Below are positions 9,509-17,480 of a DNA stretch of 49,876 bases, piece after piece. Every line of letters starts with the position of its first letter. Position 1 is the first letter of the stretch. The notes beneath the pieces are model-generated. The model searched no databases. It saw nothing but the letters and a program-made list of their open reading frames with translations, and was not told the origin of the DNA. This stretch comes from Candidatus Izemoplasma sp. (GTDB taxonomy: Bacteria; Bacillota_I; Bacilli_A; Izemoplasmatales; Izemoplasmataceae). The stretch spans positions 1-49,876 of the forward strand of contig SLOP01000033.1 in the NCBI GenBank assembly GCA_007132465.1. The letters run 5' to 3'. The translations under genes were made by a program, and so were the position numbers.

Positions 9509-10053
9509 TCGAAAAAGACATTGGCGACAAGATTAAAGCGTTGCGCTTGGAAAACGGACTGACGCAAGAAGAACTCGCCAATCGCTGTGAGCTTACTAAA
9601 GGCTTCATCAGTCAAATCGAACGCCATCTGACCAGCCCATCCATTGCGACGTTACGTGACATGTTGGAAGTGCTCGGCACGACGCTCGGGGATTTTTTCC
9701 GCGAAAAAAAAGAAGATTTCTTCATCTTCACACCGAAAGATTTTTACGCTAAAACCGACGATCAGCGTCGACACACCATCACATGGATTGTGCCCAACGC
9801 ACAAAAATACGCCATGGAGCCGATTATCATCGACATTGACCCAGGTGGTGAGAGTTTCGAAGATAAACCGCACACGGGTGAAGAGTTCGGTTACGTTTTA
9901 GAAGGTGAAATCACGCTCAAGGTCGGCGAGAAGACACGCACCGTTAAAAAAGGAGAAACATTCTATTACTTGACGAACCAACCCCATGTCATGAAAAACC
10001 AAACGCCTCGACCGGCCAAAGTGCTCTGGGTCAGCACGCCACCGATGTTTTAA
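9505..10053 (+). CDS. XRE-family regulator with C-terminal cupin domain
   Basis: The 182-residue protein has an HTH_3 domain at about residues 5-60 ([41 protein letters not shown]) and a cupin domain at about 105-180 ([53 protein letters not shown]), with His and Glu positions that could bind metal or a small ligand. This architecture is that of PuuR-type regulators, whose ligands include polyamines and amino acids. It starts with GTG inside the pgk stop and shows no clear ribosome-binding site, suggesting translational coupling to pgk. It sits between two glycolytic genes, so a sugar-phosphate or energy signal is possible but is inference. Confidence 0.88.
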   Translation: MIEKDIGDKIKALRLENGLTQEELANRCELTKGFISQIERHLTSPSIATLRDMLEVLGTTLGDFFREKKEDFFIFTPKDFYAKTDDQRRHTITWIVPNAQKYAMEPIIIDIDPGGESFEDKPHTGEEFGYVLEGEITLKVGEKTRTVKKGETFYYLTNQPHVMKNQTPRPAKVLWVSTPPMF

Positions 10054-10070
10054 GAAAAAGGATGAGACCA

Positions 10071-10829
10071 ATGAGGAAACCGATTATTGCAGGAAACTGG
10101 AAAATGAACAAAACGCGCGATGAAGCGCTGCAATTTATCTACGCCGTCAACATGGATTTACCTTCTCGAGAGTATGTCGAGACGGTGATTTGTCCGCAAG
10201 CCCCTGTGCTCCGCGACCTTGTCAAACGGCAAGGAGAAGCCTTGCGGATTGGCGCGCAAACCATGCACGAAGCGACCGACGGCGCCTACACCGGTGAAAT
10301 CAGCGCCGCCTTGCTGGAAAACCTTGGCGTCGATTATGTCATCATCGGCCACAGCGAGCGTCGTGAATACTTTGGAGACACCGATGCGCGCGTCAACCTG
10401 AAGCTTCACCAAGCCTTTCGCCACCATTTAACGCCGATCCTCTGCATCGGCGAACAGCTTGAAGACCGTGAAAACGACGCAACAGAGACCGTGGTTGGCA
10501 CGCAGCTTGATGCCGCCCTCAAAGGCCTCGGCAAAGACCAAATTGAACATTTAGTCATCGCTTATGAGCCGGTGTGGGCCATCGGCACCGGAAAAACCGC
10601 GACAATCGAGCAAGCCGAAGCCACCATCGCCTTCATCCGTCGCCGCATCACCGAGACCATTGACGAAGCGGTGGCCGACAAGGTACGCATTCTCTATGGT
10701 GGCAGCGTCAACCCCGATAACCTACCGGCGTTGCTTAAAACACCCAACATCGACGGTGCCTTGATTGGCGGTGCGTCGCTGAGCGCCAAGGCGTTTATTC
10801 AGATGGCCGACGCCGCGTTAAATCGCTAA
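10071..10829 (+). CDS. tpiA: Triosephosphate isomerase
   Basis: Interconverts dihydroxyacetone phosphate and glyceraldehyde 3-phosphate. Visible motifs are GNWKMNKT with the catalytic Lys, IIGHSERRE with the catalytic His, the loop-6 region YEPVWAIGTGKTAT with the catalytic Glu, and YGGSVNPDN and GALIGGASL phosphate-binding loops. Length 252 residues. ATG 10071 is preferred over ATG 10062 because AAAAGG (10055-10060) is too close to the latter and the family starts RKPIIAGNWK. Last gene of the pgk operon, ended by a terminator. Confidence 0.97.
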   Translation: MRKPIIAGNWKMNKTRDEALQFIYAVNMDLPSREYVETVICPQAPVLRDLVKRQGEALRIGAQTMHEATDGAYTGEISAALLENLGVDYVIIGHSERREYFGDTDARVNLKLHQAFRHHLTPILCIGEQLEDRENDATETVVGTQLDAALKGLGKDQIEHLVIAYEPVWAIGTGKTATIEQAEATIAFIRRRITETIDEAVADKVRILYGGSVNPDNLPALLKTPNIDGALIGGASLSAKAFIQMADAALNR

Positions 10830-10847
10830 AAATGATTGACTGCACCG

Positions 10848-10876
10848 ACAGCGAAACCACTGGTTTCGCTGTTTTT
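10848..10876 (+). terminator. Rho-independent terminator of the pgk-tpiA operon
   Basis: 11-bp perfect stem (10848-10858 with 10862-10872), 3-base loop, then T-run. Confidence 0.93.
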
Positions 10877-10888
10877 ATGCCCTTTGCG

Positions 10889-10917
10889 TTGCCATTATTG
10901 GCCATTTATGGTATCGT
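10889..10917 (+). promoter_or_regulatory. Promoter of the HdeD-like gene
   Basis: TTGCCA (10889-10894), 17 bp, TATCGT (10912-10917), with an upstream TG giving an extended -10. Confidence 0.55.
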
Positions 10918-10934
10918 AAAGACGAGGTGAGATT

Positions 10935-11702
10935 ATGAAAAAATACGTCACAACCAATCCCCTGTGGAACGTCATCCTCGCCGCGGTGCTAATCATCCTC
11001 GGCGTGTTGACACTTGTGTTCAGCGAGCAAGCCACGGAGGGCATTCGCTGGATGGTCGCGCTGGTGGCTGTTGGCTACACGTTTGTGCGGCTCGGAAGCG
11101 AACTGAAATCGTTTAAAACCGATGCGGCCAAAGGCATCGTCTTCACCGATGCGATTTTAACGCTCGTGTTTGCGGTTGCGCTGGTGATCAACAGCACGTG
11201 GATGCCGCTGCATGTTTTCATCGGACTTGTTTTATACTTAAAAGGACTCAGTTATCTTGGCGCGTTCATCGCGATGAAGCAAAGCCCGAAACCAAGCTCG
11301 TTTGTGTTTAAGATGCTGCTCGTAACCGTCGGTGCATACGTGTGGTTTTCCGGCTGGTCGATTGAACAAACCATGCTTTATATCATCGCCGCCGTGCTCA
11401 TCTTGTACGCCCTGGTGTTCATCGGGTATGCGATTGCCCAATGGCAAGCGCAAAAGGCAGCGAAACCAACCCAAACCCCCCCGAACAAACCCAAACCTGA
11501 AGCCAAAGCGGAGAAAACCACGCCATCAACGTACACCAAAGCAGCCTTGATGAAAAAGTCTGTCGATGAACTGCGAGCGATGTCTAAAGCCCGAAACTTA
11601 AAGGGCTATTCGGGCCTACGTAAAGATCAATTGGTTGAAAAACTCTGGTTGTTCGACCAGGAAGCAGGGGCGGAAACCGCGCCGCAAGAAAAACGAAAAT
11701 AA
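10935..11702 (+). CDS. Six-helix membrane protein with C-terminal Rho-N/SAP-like domain
   Basis: The first 170 of 255 residues hold about six hydrophobic helices in three hairpins, resembling the HdeD/DUF308 family (WNVILAAVLIILGVLTLVF, then repeated helix pairs). A basic, proline-rich linker (about 175-200) leads to a short domain at about 205-240: KKSVDELRAMSKARNLKGYSGLRKDQLVEKL, the pattern of the Rho N-terminal/SAP-like helix-extended-loop-helix fold, often a nucleic-acid binder. The fusion would place a possible DNA/RNA-binding module on the cytoplasmic face of the membrane. It is a single-gene unit with own promoter and terminator. Function unknown. Confidence 0.75.
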   Translation: MKKYVTTNPLWNVILAAVLIILGVLTLVFSEQATEGIRWMVALVAVGYTFVRLGSELKSFKTDAAKGIVFTDAILTLVFAVALVINSTWMPLHVFIGLVLYLKGLSYLGAFIAMKQSPKPSSFVFKMLLVTVGAYVWFSGWSIEQTMLYIIAAVLILYALVFIGYAIAQWQAQKAAKPTQTPPNKPKPEAKAEKTTPSTYTKAALMKKSVDELRAMSKARNLKGYSGLRKDQLVEKLWLFDQEAGAETAPQEKRK

Positions 11703-11710
11703 CCAGTTAA

Positions 11711-11737
11711 AAAGCACTCATCTGAGTGCTTTTTTTC
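11711..11737. terminator. Bidirectional terminator
   Basis: Stem 11715-11721 with 11724-11730, flanked by A4 on the left and T7 on the right, so it can serve both the gene on its left and the converging gene on its right. Confidence 0.9.
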
Positions 11738-12452
11738 AGACGCTTCTAGGTCGGTTGGCGGGCATCGGCGAGGTGGTGGCATCGGCCACTTTGTGTCCAA
11801 TCCAATAGAGGATGTTGAAGTACACGAAGAGGGCTAAACTGAGGAGGATAAAGAAACCAATCGGTGAGATGCCAGGAAGGATTAATCGGGCAATGGTGAC
11901 GTTGCCAAGATGAAAATACTCGCCGCCGAGCCAAGCGTTGATTGGGATAAACAATGTGGTCGTGGTAAGCAGCGCCAGCGGAATCACGTAGACAAGCCGA
12001 TAGGATGGCCGATAATCTTTGACCAGCAAAAGGTAAAACGGCATCAACCCTAACAGGGTATGGTCAATAAAATAATATTCGGTCAGTTCGGGGATGGCAG
12101 CGATGGAGCCGTTGGTGATAAACACGCCCCAGATGCCGGTGGCGGTCAGGTAAAAAACCCAAGGGTGCGCTCGCTCATCACGACGAACCAAGTAATAAAG
12201 CAAGACAACGCTGGACACGCGACACGTTTGAAACGGCAGATGTTCAGCCACCAAAAACGTGTTGGTGAGGATCGGCATGCCATAGCGAATAAGTTGGCTG
12301 TACGCAAGCAGCGCGAAGATTACCCACAACACGGTACGATCGTGCTTACGCAAAAATGCGCGATGTCGAACCATGGCGAACAAGAGCGCAAACGTCAACA
12401 GGTTATAAACCAAGTAAATGAGTGTCGGGTCGGCAAAGTCAAACACAATCAT
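11736..12452 (-). CDS. YwaF-like (TIGR02206) integral membrane protein
   Basis: About seven hydrophobic helices fill this 238-residue protein. The HLPFQTCRVSSVVLLYYL segment corresponds to the conserved LP-x-H/Q-x-C region of the YwaF/TIGR02206 family, and HTLLGLMPFYLLLVKDYR to its later conserved helix. The family has no assigned function. Start ATG 12452 is preferred: GGGAGGG lies 6 bases upstream, whereas the ATG at 12458 touches it. It faces the preceding gene across a shared terminator. Confidence 0.8.
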   Translation of the reverse strand: MIVFDFADPTLIYLVYNLLTFALLFAMVRHRAFLRKHDRTVLWVIFALLAYSQLIRYGMPILTNTFLVAEHLPFQTCRVSSVVLLYYLVRRDERAHPWVFYLTATGIWGVFITNGSIAAIPELTEYYFIDHTLLGLMPFYLLLVKDYRPSYRLVYVIPLALLTTTTLFIPINAWLGGEYFHLGNVTIARLILPGISPIGFFILLSLALFVYFNILYWIGHKVADATTSPMPANRPRSV

Positions 12453-12475
12453 CGGCATCCCTCCCAGACACCATC

Positions 12476-12504
12476 ATTGTACCACCAAACCGCCTCAGGG
12501 TGAA
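12476..12504 (-). promoter_or_regulatory. Promoter of the YwaF-like gene
   Basis: On the minus strand TTCACC (12499-12504), 17 bp, TACAAT (12476-12481). Confidence 0.5.
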
Positions 12505-12773
12505 GTCTCAGTGAATACGTTTACATCAACGAAGAGTATTAGCCTTAATAAAGCGCTTCAGAAGCATTTATAATAAGGAGACGCGCCCGCACGGTGAATC
12601 CGCCTGCATTAAGGTGACCATAAAAACCCTATGTGGAGCCCCGTGTTCATTATGAAAAAATTTCATAAAGAGTTGTAAAATCAACGCAAAACGGCATCAA
12701 TCTAAGCTAAAAAGACCTTGTTTAAGGGAAAAAAACGTATCATGGATTCCTTGAGTTACATTAAGCGTGAAAG
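12505..12773. other. Intergenic region with unassigned structured sequence
   Basis: No gene is recognised in this stretch. On the plus strand TTAATA (12545-12550) and TATAAT (12569-12574) with an 18-bp spacer could start a transcript near 12581. The following 90 bases are GC-rich unlike their surroundings and contain complementary pieces: GCACGG with CCGTGT, and CATA with TATG around an A-rich loop. An 8-bp perfect hairpin (12650-12657 with 12661-12668) follows. I could not match it to a known RNA family. Confidence 0.35.
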
Positions 12774-12801
12774 TTGAATTTTTTCTTAAACATGATATAG
12801 T
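12774..12801 (+). promoter_or_regulatory. Promoter of the opuA operon
   Basis: TTGAAT (12774-12779), 16 bp, TATAGT (12796-12801). It leaves a leader of about 105 bases before opuAA. Confidence 0.65.
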
Positions 12802-12913
12802 AATATACAAGAGCAAACACGATGACAATCGAGTATGCTTTTTTAATACCAGGGATGCACGATAACCACGACGCCCTGTTGAATCGACACCACGAAGCAT
12901 CACGGAGGTAAAC

Positions 12914-14104
12914 ATGCCAAAACTAGCCGTTAAAAACCTGTACAAGATTTTCGGACCTTCACCCAAAAAAGCATTGCAGCTTAGTAAAGAAGGAAAAACG
13001 AAAGAAGACATTCTCAAAGAAACCGGCAACACCATCGGCGTTAAAGACGCCAGTTTCTCTGTGGAAGAAGGCGAAACGTTTGTCATCATGGGACTGTCAG
13101 GAAGCGGTAAGTCCACGCTGATTCGCAACCTAAATCGGTTGCAAGAACCGACGAGTGGCACCGTAGAGTACAATGGTGAAAACATTGTTGAAATGAGCGC
13201 AGAAGCCTTGCGTGAGGTTCGCCGCAAGAAGATGGCGATGGTGTTTCAAAACTTTGGTCTCTTCCCCCATCGGAGTGTCATACAAAACGTTGATTACGGC
13301 CTTGAAATTCAAAAAGTTCCGCTTGAAGAACGTCGAAAGAAAGCGTACGATGTGCTGGAAATGGTGGGACTCAAAGGCTATGAAAACAGCAAACCCTCTG
13401 AGCTGTCAGGCGGCATGCAACAGCGTGTCGGCTTAGCACGTGCGCTTGTGCTTGATCCGGAGATTCTCTTGATGGATGAAGCCTTTAGCGCCTTAGATCC
13501 GCTTATTAAACGGCAGATGCAAGATGAACTGCTGGCGCTTCAGGAAAAAGTGCAAAAAACCATCGTGTTCATTACCCATGACCTTGATGAAGCCCTAAAG
13601 TTAGGCGACCGCATTGCGGTCATGTACGATGGCGAAATCGTTCAGATTGGCACGCCTGAGAACATTCTTACCGAACCCGCCAACGACTATGTCAGAAACT
13701 TCGTTGAAAACGTGGATCGCTCTAAGGTCCTCACAGCCGCTAACATCATGAAAAAACCGCTTGCGGTGGTTGATTCGAAAGAAGGACCCAAAGCGGCGGC
13801 ACGCAAGATGGAAAAAGAACAAATTAGCAGCATCTTTGTGGTCAACGCCAAGAAACAACTCCAAGGGGTTGTCGACATTGAAGACGTGCAAGCCCTAGCG
13901 GATAAAGGCGTTAAATCCTTAAAAGAGGCCCTGAAGAACAACTACTATACAACCAATCCCGACACCTTGATTTCCGATCTTCTTTCCATGGCAAGCACCT
14001 CGACATACCCGATTGCTGTTGTGAATGACGATCAGCGTCTGCTCGGTGTGATTGTTCGCGTCTCGGTCATTGCGGGCATTGCTAGAAAAGGTGATGTATC
14101 ATGA
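12914..14104 (+). CDS. opuAA: Glycine betaine/proline ABC transporter ATPase
   Basis: ATPase of an OpuA/ProV-type osmoprotectant importer. Walker [10 protein letters not shown] is at residues 60-68, the signature LSGGMQQR at 164-171 and Walker B ILLMDEA at 184-190. The N-terminal extension ([28 protein letters not shown]) is typical of ProV/OpuAA. Residues about 275-395 form a CBS-domain pair, the module that senses ionic strength or cyclic-di-AMP in related transporters. Start ATG 12914 follows GGAGG. It overlaps the permease gene by ATGA. Confidence 0.95.
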   Translation: MPKLAVKNLYKIFGPSPKKALQLSKEGKTKEDILKETGNTIGVKDASFSVEEGETFVIMGLSGSGKSTLIRNLNRLQEPTSGTVEYNGENIVEMSAEALREVRRKKMAMVFQNFGLFPHRSVIQNVDYGLEIQKVPLEERRKKAYDVLEMVGLKGYENSKPSELSGGMQQRVGLARALVLDPEILLMDEAFSALDPLIKRQMQDELLALQEKVQKTIVFITHDLDEALKLGDRIAVMYDGEIVQIGTPENILTEPANDYVRNFVENVDRSKVLTAANIMKKPLAVVDSKEGPKAAARKMEKEQISSIFVVNAKKQLQGVVDIEDVQALADKGVKSLKEALKNNYYTTNPDTLISDLLSMASTSTYPIAVVNDDQRLLGVIVRVSVIAGIARKGDVS

Positions 14105-15054
14105 CACACACAGCATTCCAATTCGCTATTCCCAGGGTTCCTATTGGCGATTTTTTCACACGACTCATCGACTTTCTGCAACGTTTCTTCGGATGGTTCT
14201 TTGACGGCATCAAGTTTTTGCTAGCGTACATGATCGAATGGGTAGAAAGCCTCTTGAAACTCAGCTTTATTCCATCCAGCGCCCTCGGCTTCATGTCCGA
14301 AGGGTTGAGAGATTTTGTCTTGGCTTTCATCATCATCCTCACGTTTGTCGGGTTAGCGCTGCTTGTGGTTCCGACGAAGAAGCGAAAAATCATCCTAGCC
14401 ACCGGCACCTTTTTAGGGCTCATGCTCGTTTACTCGATGAACCTTTGGGCCGCGACGATGGAAACGTTATCGCTGGTGTTTGTGTCATCCATCATGGCGC
14501 TTACCATCGGGATACCGATTGGCATCTTCGCCGCCCGAAAAGCGAACGCCAATAACGTCGTCATCAAACCGATCTTGGACTTTATGCAAACCATGCCGGC
14601 CTTTGTGTACTTGCTGCCTGCGGTAGCCTTATTCAGCGGCGGTCTCTCGGTCCGCATGATATCCAACGTCCAAGGGGCGGTGGCGACAATCATCTTCTCG
14701 ATGCCACCGGTTGTACGCTTGACGACGTTGGGCATCCAGCAAGTGCCTAAAGAAGTGGTCGAAGCCGCTAAATCACTCGGTTCAAGCGGTAAGCAGTTGT
14801 TGTTTAAAGTGCAACTGCCCGTCGCCTTACCGACGATCTTTGCCGGCATCAACCAAACCATCATGCTGGCGCTTTCCATGGTCGTCATCGCCTCCATGGT
14901 TGGGGCGCGCGGACTTGGCTATAACGTCCGCTTTGCCTTAGCGCGGGGTATTAGTGAAATCGGCAGCGGCTTTGAGGCTGGCTTAGCCGTGGTCATCATC
15001 GCCATTATCATTGACCGCTTGACGGCCTCGTTGGCTGAACGTGCCAAGATATAG
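14101..15054 (+). CDS. opuAB: Glycine betaine/proline ABC transporter permease
   Basis: Permease of the same importer: 317 residues with a long amphipathic N-terminus, then about seven membrane helices. The ABC permease EAA-type loop is visible as [35 protein letters not shown] (about residues 219-253), and the helix before it ([19 protein letters not shown]) is typical of ProW/OpuAB. It lacks the fused C-terminal binding domain of lactococcal OpuABC; the binding protein is encoded separately downstream. Confidence 0.95.
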   Translation: MTHTAFQFAIPRVPIGDFFTRLIDFLQRFFGWFFDGIKFLLAYMIEWVESLLKLSFIPSSALGFMSEGLRDFVLAFIIILTFVGLALLVVPTKKRKIILATGTFLGLMLVYSMNLWAATMETLSLVFVSSIMALTIGIPIGIFAARKANANNVVIKPILDFMQTMPAFVYLLPAVALFSGGLSVRMISNVQGAVATIIFSMPPVVRLTTLGIQQVPKEVVEAAKSLGSSGKQLLFKVQLPVALPTIFAGINQTIMLALSMVVIASMVGARGLGYNVRFALARGISEIGSGFEAGLAVVIIAIIIDRLTASLAERAKI

Positions 15055-15089
15055 ATTCAGTAAGCATCACCATTAAGGTTAGTTACATC

Positions 15090-15107
15090 GATTGTGTTGA
15101 CACAATC
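15090..15107 (+). other. Hairpin between opuAB and opuAC
   Basis: Perfect 8-bp stem (15090-15097 with 15100-15107) with a 2-base loop and no T-run, so it is unlikely to be a terminator. In transporter operons such hairpins often protect an mRNA end or set higher binding-protein expression; that role is inferred. Confidence 0.5.
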
Positions 15108-15132
15108 TAAAAATACATAGGAGGAATTATTT

Positions 15133-16011
15133 ATGAGAAAAGCATTACTCGCACTACCGTTAATGACATTGTTGCTCGTGTTAGCCGCATGCGACACGGG
15201 CACCCAAGAGGATGGTTTCGAGTACGGAGAAATCATCGGAATCGACCCCGGCGCTGGCATCATGGAAGCAACCAATAATGCCATTGATGAATATGACTTG
15301 GACTTTGAAGTAATTTCCGGATCAGGCCCATCGATGGTTGCGTCACTTGACCAAGCCATTCAAAACGAAGAATGGGTTATCGTCACGGGCTGGGAACCGC
15401 ATTTCAAGTTTGCGGATTATGACCTGAAATTCTTAGAAGATCCCGAAGGCATTTTTGGGGACATTGAAAACATTCACACCGTCGCCCGCGGCGATGTTGA
15501 AGACGACTTCCCCGAGTTAGCGGACTTCTTTAGAAATTTCTACCTTACCAGCGAAGAACTCGGTGACCTGATGGGTCATATGCAAGGCGCCGACGATAAC
15601 GCCACCGCAGCCAGAGAATGGATGGAAGATAATGAAGATGTCTATTCACCATGGCTTGAAGGCATCGATGTGGACGGCGAAGGACAACGCGTTGACTTGC
15701 TCTACGTAAACTGGGCAGAAGGCATCGCCATGAACTACCTCGCTGAAGCCATCATCGAAGATTATTTCAACTACGATGTCGAGTCCACTGAACAAGATCC
15801 TGGCCTGCTCTTTGGCAACCTTGCTGAGGGCAACGGCGACTTCTTCCTCGACGCGTGGCTTCCGGTCACTCACCAAGCGTATTGGGATGACTATTCTGAT
15901 GATCTTCTTGATTTAGGTTACAACTTTGAAGGCGCACGCATTGGCCTGGTTGTACCGGCTTATGTGACCATCGACAGCATCGAAGAACTGAACGACGCAC
16001 TGCTTGATTAA
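15133..16011 (+). CDS. opuAC: Glycine betaine-binding lipoprotein
   Basis: Extracellular substrate-binding protein of the importer, anchored by a lipid. The N-terminus has a signal peptide and lipobox LAAC with Cys at residue 20. The mature part is a OpuAC/ProX-type domain: GEIIGIDPGAGIMEAT, EWVIVTGWEPHFKFADYDLKFLEDP and FLDAWLPVTHQAYWDDY, with tryptophans of the sort that cage the trimethylammonium group. Length 292 residues. The mature protein is strongly acidic. GGAGGAAT precedes the ATG. Last gene of the operon. Confidence 0.95.
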   Translation: MRKALLALPLMTLLLVLAACDTGTQEDGFEYGEIIGIDPGAGIMEATNNAIDEYDLDFEVISGSGPSMVASLDQAIQNEEWVIVTGWEPHFKFADYDLKFLEDPEGIFGDIENIHTVARGDVEDDFPELADFFRNFYLTSEELGDLMGHMQGADDNATAAREWMEDNEDVYSPWLEGIDVDGEGQRVDLLYVNWAEGIAMNYLAEAIIEDYFNYDVESTEQDPGLLFGNLAEGNGDFFLDAWLPVTHQAYWDDYSDDLLDLGYNFEGARIGLVVPAYVTIDSIEELNDALLD

Positions 16012-16080
16012 CCATCTCGACGTGGCACGTTACCATTCACTTGTGAGTGCATCGCGCCATCAGAAAACGTCACACGCACA

Positions 16081-16117
16081 AAAAAAATGCCAGGCCGGAT
16101 GGCTTGGCATTTTCTTT
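16081..16117. terminator. Bidirectional terminator between opuAC and rpsD
   Basis: 11-bp stem (16086-16096 with 16101-16111, one G-U) and a 4-base loop. A run of A on the left serves as a strong T-tract for rpsD on the minus strand; TTTTCTTT serves opuAC. Confidence 0.88.
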
Positions 16118-16119
16118 GG

Positions 16120-16719
16120 TTAACGGTTGTAAAATTCAACGATGAGGTTCTCTTTAATCTCCGAGAGAATCTCTTTGCGTTCTGGGAAGCGCGTGTAGGT
16201 AAAGGCGGCGTTGTTTTCATCGTAGTCGATGAATGCGAGGCGCTCGACGACGTTTTCTAAGTTATCCTTGATGATGTCAAGTTTGCGTGAGCGTTCCTTC
16301 AGCGTCACCTTCTGACCCGGCTGGACGCGGTATGACGGGATGTCGACTTTCTTACCGTTGATGAGAAAATGTCCGTGAGCAACCAATTGGCGTGATTGGC
16401 GACGGGTTTTGGCAAACCCGGCACGATACACAAGGTTGTCAAGACGGCTTTCCAGCAAGAACAAGAAGTTCTCCCCTTGGCGACCGCTCATTTTCTTCGC
16501 TTCGTTGAAGGTTTTGCGGAACTGACGTTCGTTGACACCGTAGGTGTAACGCACTTTTTGTTTTTCTTGAAGCTGGATGCCGTATTCACTCAGTTTGCCG
16601 CGGCGTTGTCCGTGCTGTCCAGGTGAATAGGGGCGTTTGCCGAGTTCTTTGCCGGTTTCCAACGTCGAATATTTCAAGCGACGCGAAATTTTCCATTTTG
16701 GTCCAGTGTAGCGAGACAT
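16120..16719 (-). CDS. rpsD: 30S ribosomal protein S4
   Basis: Primary 16S rRNA-binding protein of the small subunit. The 199-residue protein has the S4 N-terminal region and, at about 90-150, the S4 RNA-binding fold ([47 protein letters not shown]). The N-terminus has no zinc-binding cysteines, so it is the zinc-independent form. Start ATG 16719 is set by AAGGAGGAA; the longer reading continues into the leader. It is monocistronic with a perfect promoter and a 175-base leader, as expected for S4 autoregulation in Bacillota. Confidence 0.97.
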   Translation of the reverse strand: MSRYTGPKWKISRRLKYSTLETGKELGKRPYSPGQHGQRRGKLSEYGIQLQEKQKVRYTYGVNERQFRKTFNEAKKMSGRQGENFLFLLESRLDNLVYRAGFAKTRRQSRQLVAHGHFLINGKKVDIPSYRVQPGQKVTLKERSRKLDIIKDNLENVVERLAFIDYDENNAAFTYTRFPERKEILSEIKENLIVEFYNR

Positions 16720-16894
16720 ACGTATTCCTCCTTTGTTCGATTTTGCATAAGCACAAAAGCGAGTCATACCAGTCGCAAGGACAGAACAATTTATCGCGTT
16801 TCATCTCGCCAGCAGAGACTACTTCGCCGCCCCGTTATCGGGGATTGTTCAGCGGTCTTGAAACCATGTATGTAGCTGCCTTTATTACGCATGC
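16720..16894 (-). promoter_or_regulatory. Long 5' leader of rpsD, probable S4 autoregulatory RNA
   Basis: From the predicted start near 16894 to the rpsD ATG there is about 175 bases of untranslated RNA. It contains a GC-rich hairpin (CCCCG, ATAA loop, CGGGG) and complementary ATTGTTC/GAACAAT segments flanking it. Firmicute rpsD genes carry a structured leader bound by S4; that this leader is such an element is inferred from position, length and structure. Confidence 0.5.
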
Positions 16895-16900
16895 GCAAGC

Positions 16901-16929
16901 ATTATATAACAATCACGGCAGGATGTCAA
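16901..16929 (-). promoter_or_regulatory. Consensus promoter of rpsD
   Basis: On the minus strand TTGACA (16924-16929), 17 bp, TATAAT (16901-16906): a perfect sigma-A promoter. Its -35 box lies inside the 3' end of the upstream fRMsr gene. Confidence 0.93.
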
Positions 16930-17395
16930 CCACCATGGCCACGACATGCTCGAGCAACGCTCGGTCGGTCTCATCAAACCGTGCGACCGTGGGGCTGTCC
17001 ACATCGAGCACCCCGAAAACGTCTCCGTCTTTCACCATCGGCACGACGATTTCGCTGCGGCTGTTCGGGTCGCAAACAATGTGGTTGTCGATGGCGGTGA
17101 CGTCGTGAATCACCTGCGTTTGATGAGACGACGCCGCTAGCCCACACACGCCGCGCCCAAGCGCGATGGTGGTGCAAGCGGGAAGGCCTTGAAAAGGGCC
17201 GAGCACGAGCTTTTGTCCGTCGGAGAGGTAAAACCCTACCCAGTTGATGTCATCAAGGTAGACGTTAAGTAAGGCACTCACGTTGGCGAGGTTGGTCACG
17301 ATGGTGTCCTCGCGGCATAAAAAATGTGGTAGATGGGTTTTTAACAGCGTGTAATTGTCGTTGCGACAAGGGGTTACTTGAAACGTGTTTTGCAT
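16913..17395 (-). CDS. msrC: Free methionine-(R)-sulfoxide reductase (GAF domain)
   Basis: Reduces free methionine-R-sulfoxide, an oxidative-damage repair step. The 160-residue protein is one GAF domain. From ATG 17395 the three family cysteines are C74 (GLPAC), C84 (GVCG) and C108 (VCDPNSRSEIVVP); the spacing of 10 and 24 equals that of E. coli fRMsr (C84, C94, C118). In-frame ATG 17401 is an alternative start; GGGTG lies upstream of both. It is divergent from thiI. A MsrC/YtsP name is by family. Confidence 0.9.
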   Translation of the reverse strand: MQNTFQVTPCRNDNYTLLKTHLPHFLCREDTIVTNLANVSALLNVYLDDINWVGFYLSDGQKLVLGPFQGLPACTTIALGRGVCGLAASSHQTQVIHDVTAIDNHIVCDPNSRSEIVVPMVKDGDVFGVLDVDSPTVARFDETDRALLEHVVAMVVDILP

Positions 17396-17412
17396 ATGCA
17401 TCACCCGCAATC

Positions 17413-17441
17413 ATGATAATAAAAACCCCGCAAAAAGACAA
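17413..17441 (-). promoter_or_regulatory. Promoter of the fRMsr gene
   Basis: Minus-strand TTGTCT (17436-17441), 17 bp, TATCAT (17413-17418). Confidence 0.55.
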
Positions 17442-17447
17442 GAATTA

Positions 17448-17456
17448 TGGTAAAAT
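17448..17456 (+). promoter_or_regulatory. Extended -10 promoter of thiI
   Basis: TGG followed by TAAAAT (17451-17456), 24 bases before thiI; no clear -35 box. It is divergent from and interleaved with the fRMsr promoter. Confidence 0.45.
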
Positions 17457-17480
17457 AGTGTGTGATTCGGAGATGATGAC

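Noticed and set aside
12580-12650. 6S RNA, 5S rRNA or SRP RNA in the intergenic region
   Set aside because: GGTGACCATA recalls the start of 5S rRNA, but the rest (conserved loop and CGAAC elements) does not follow, and none of the three consensus structures could be drawn.
12820-12912. A 29-codon ORF just before opuAA, ending in its ribosome-binding site
   Set aside because: No ribosome-binding site of its own and no recognisable peptide features; probably a chance frame in the leader.
12697-13227. Minus-strand ORF of 176 codons overlapping the start of opuAA
   Set aside because: It lies opposite the well-supported opuAA gene and its promoter, and the translation shows no domain; a shadow frame.
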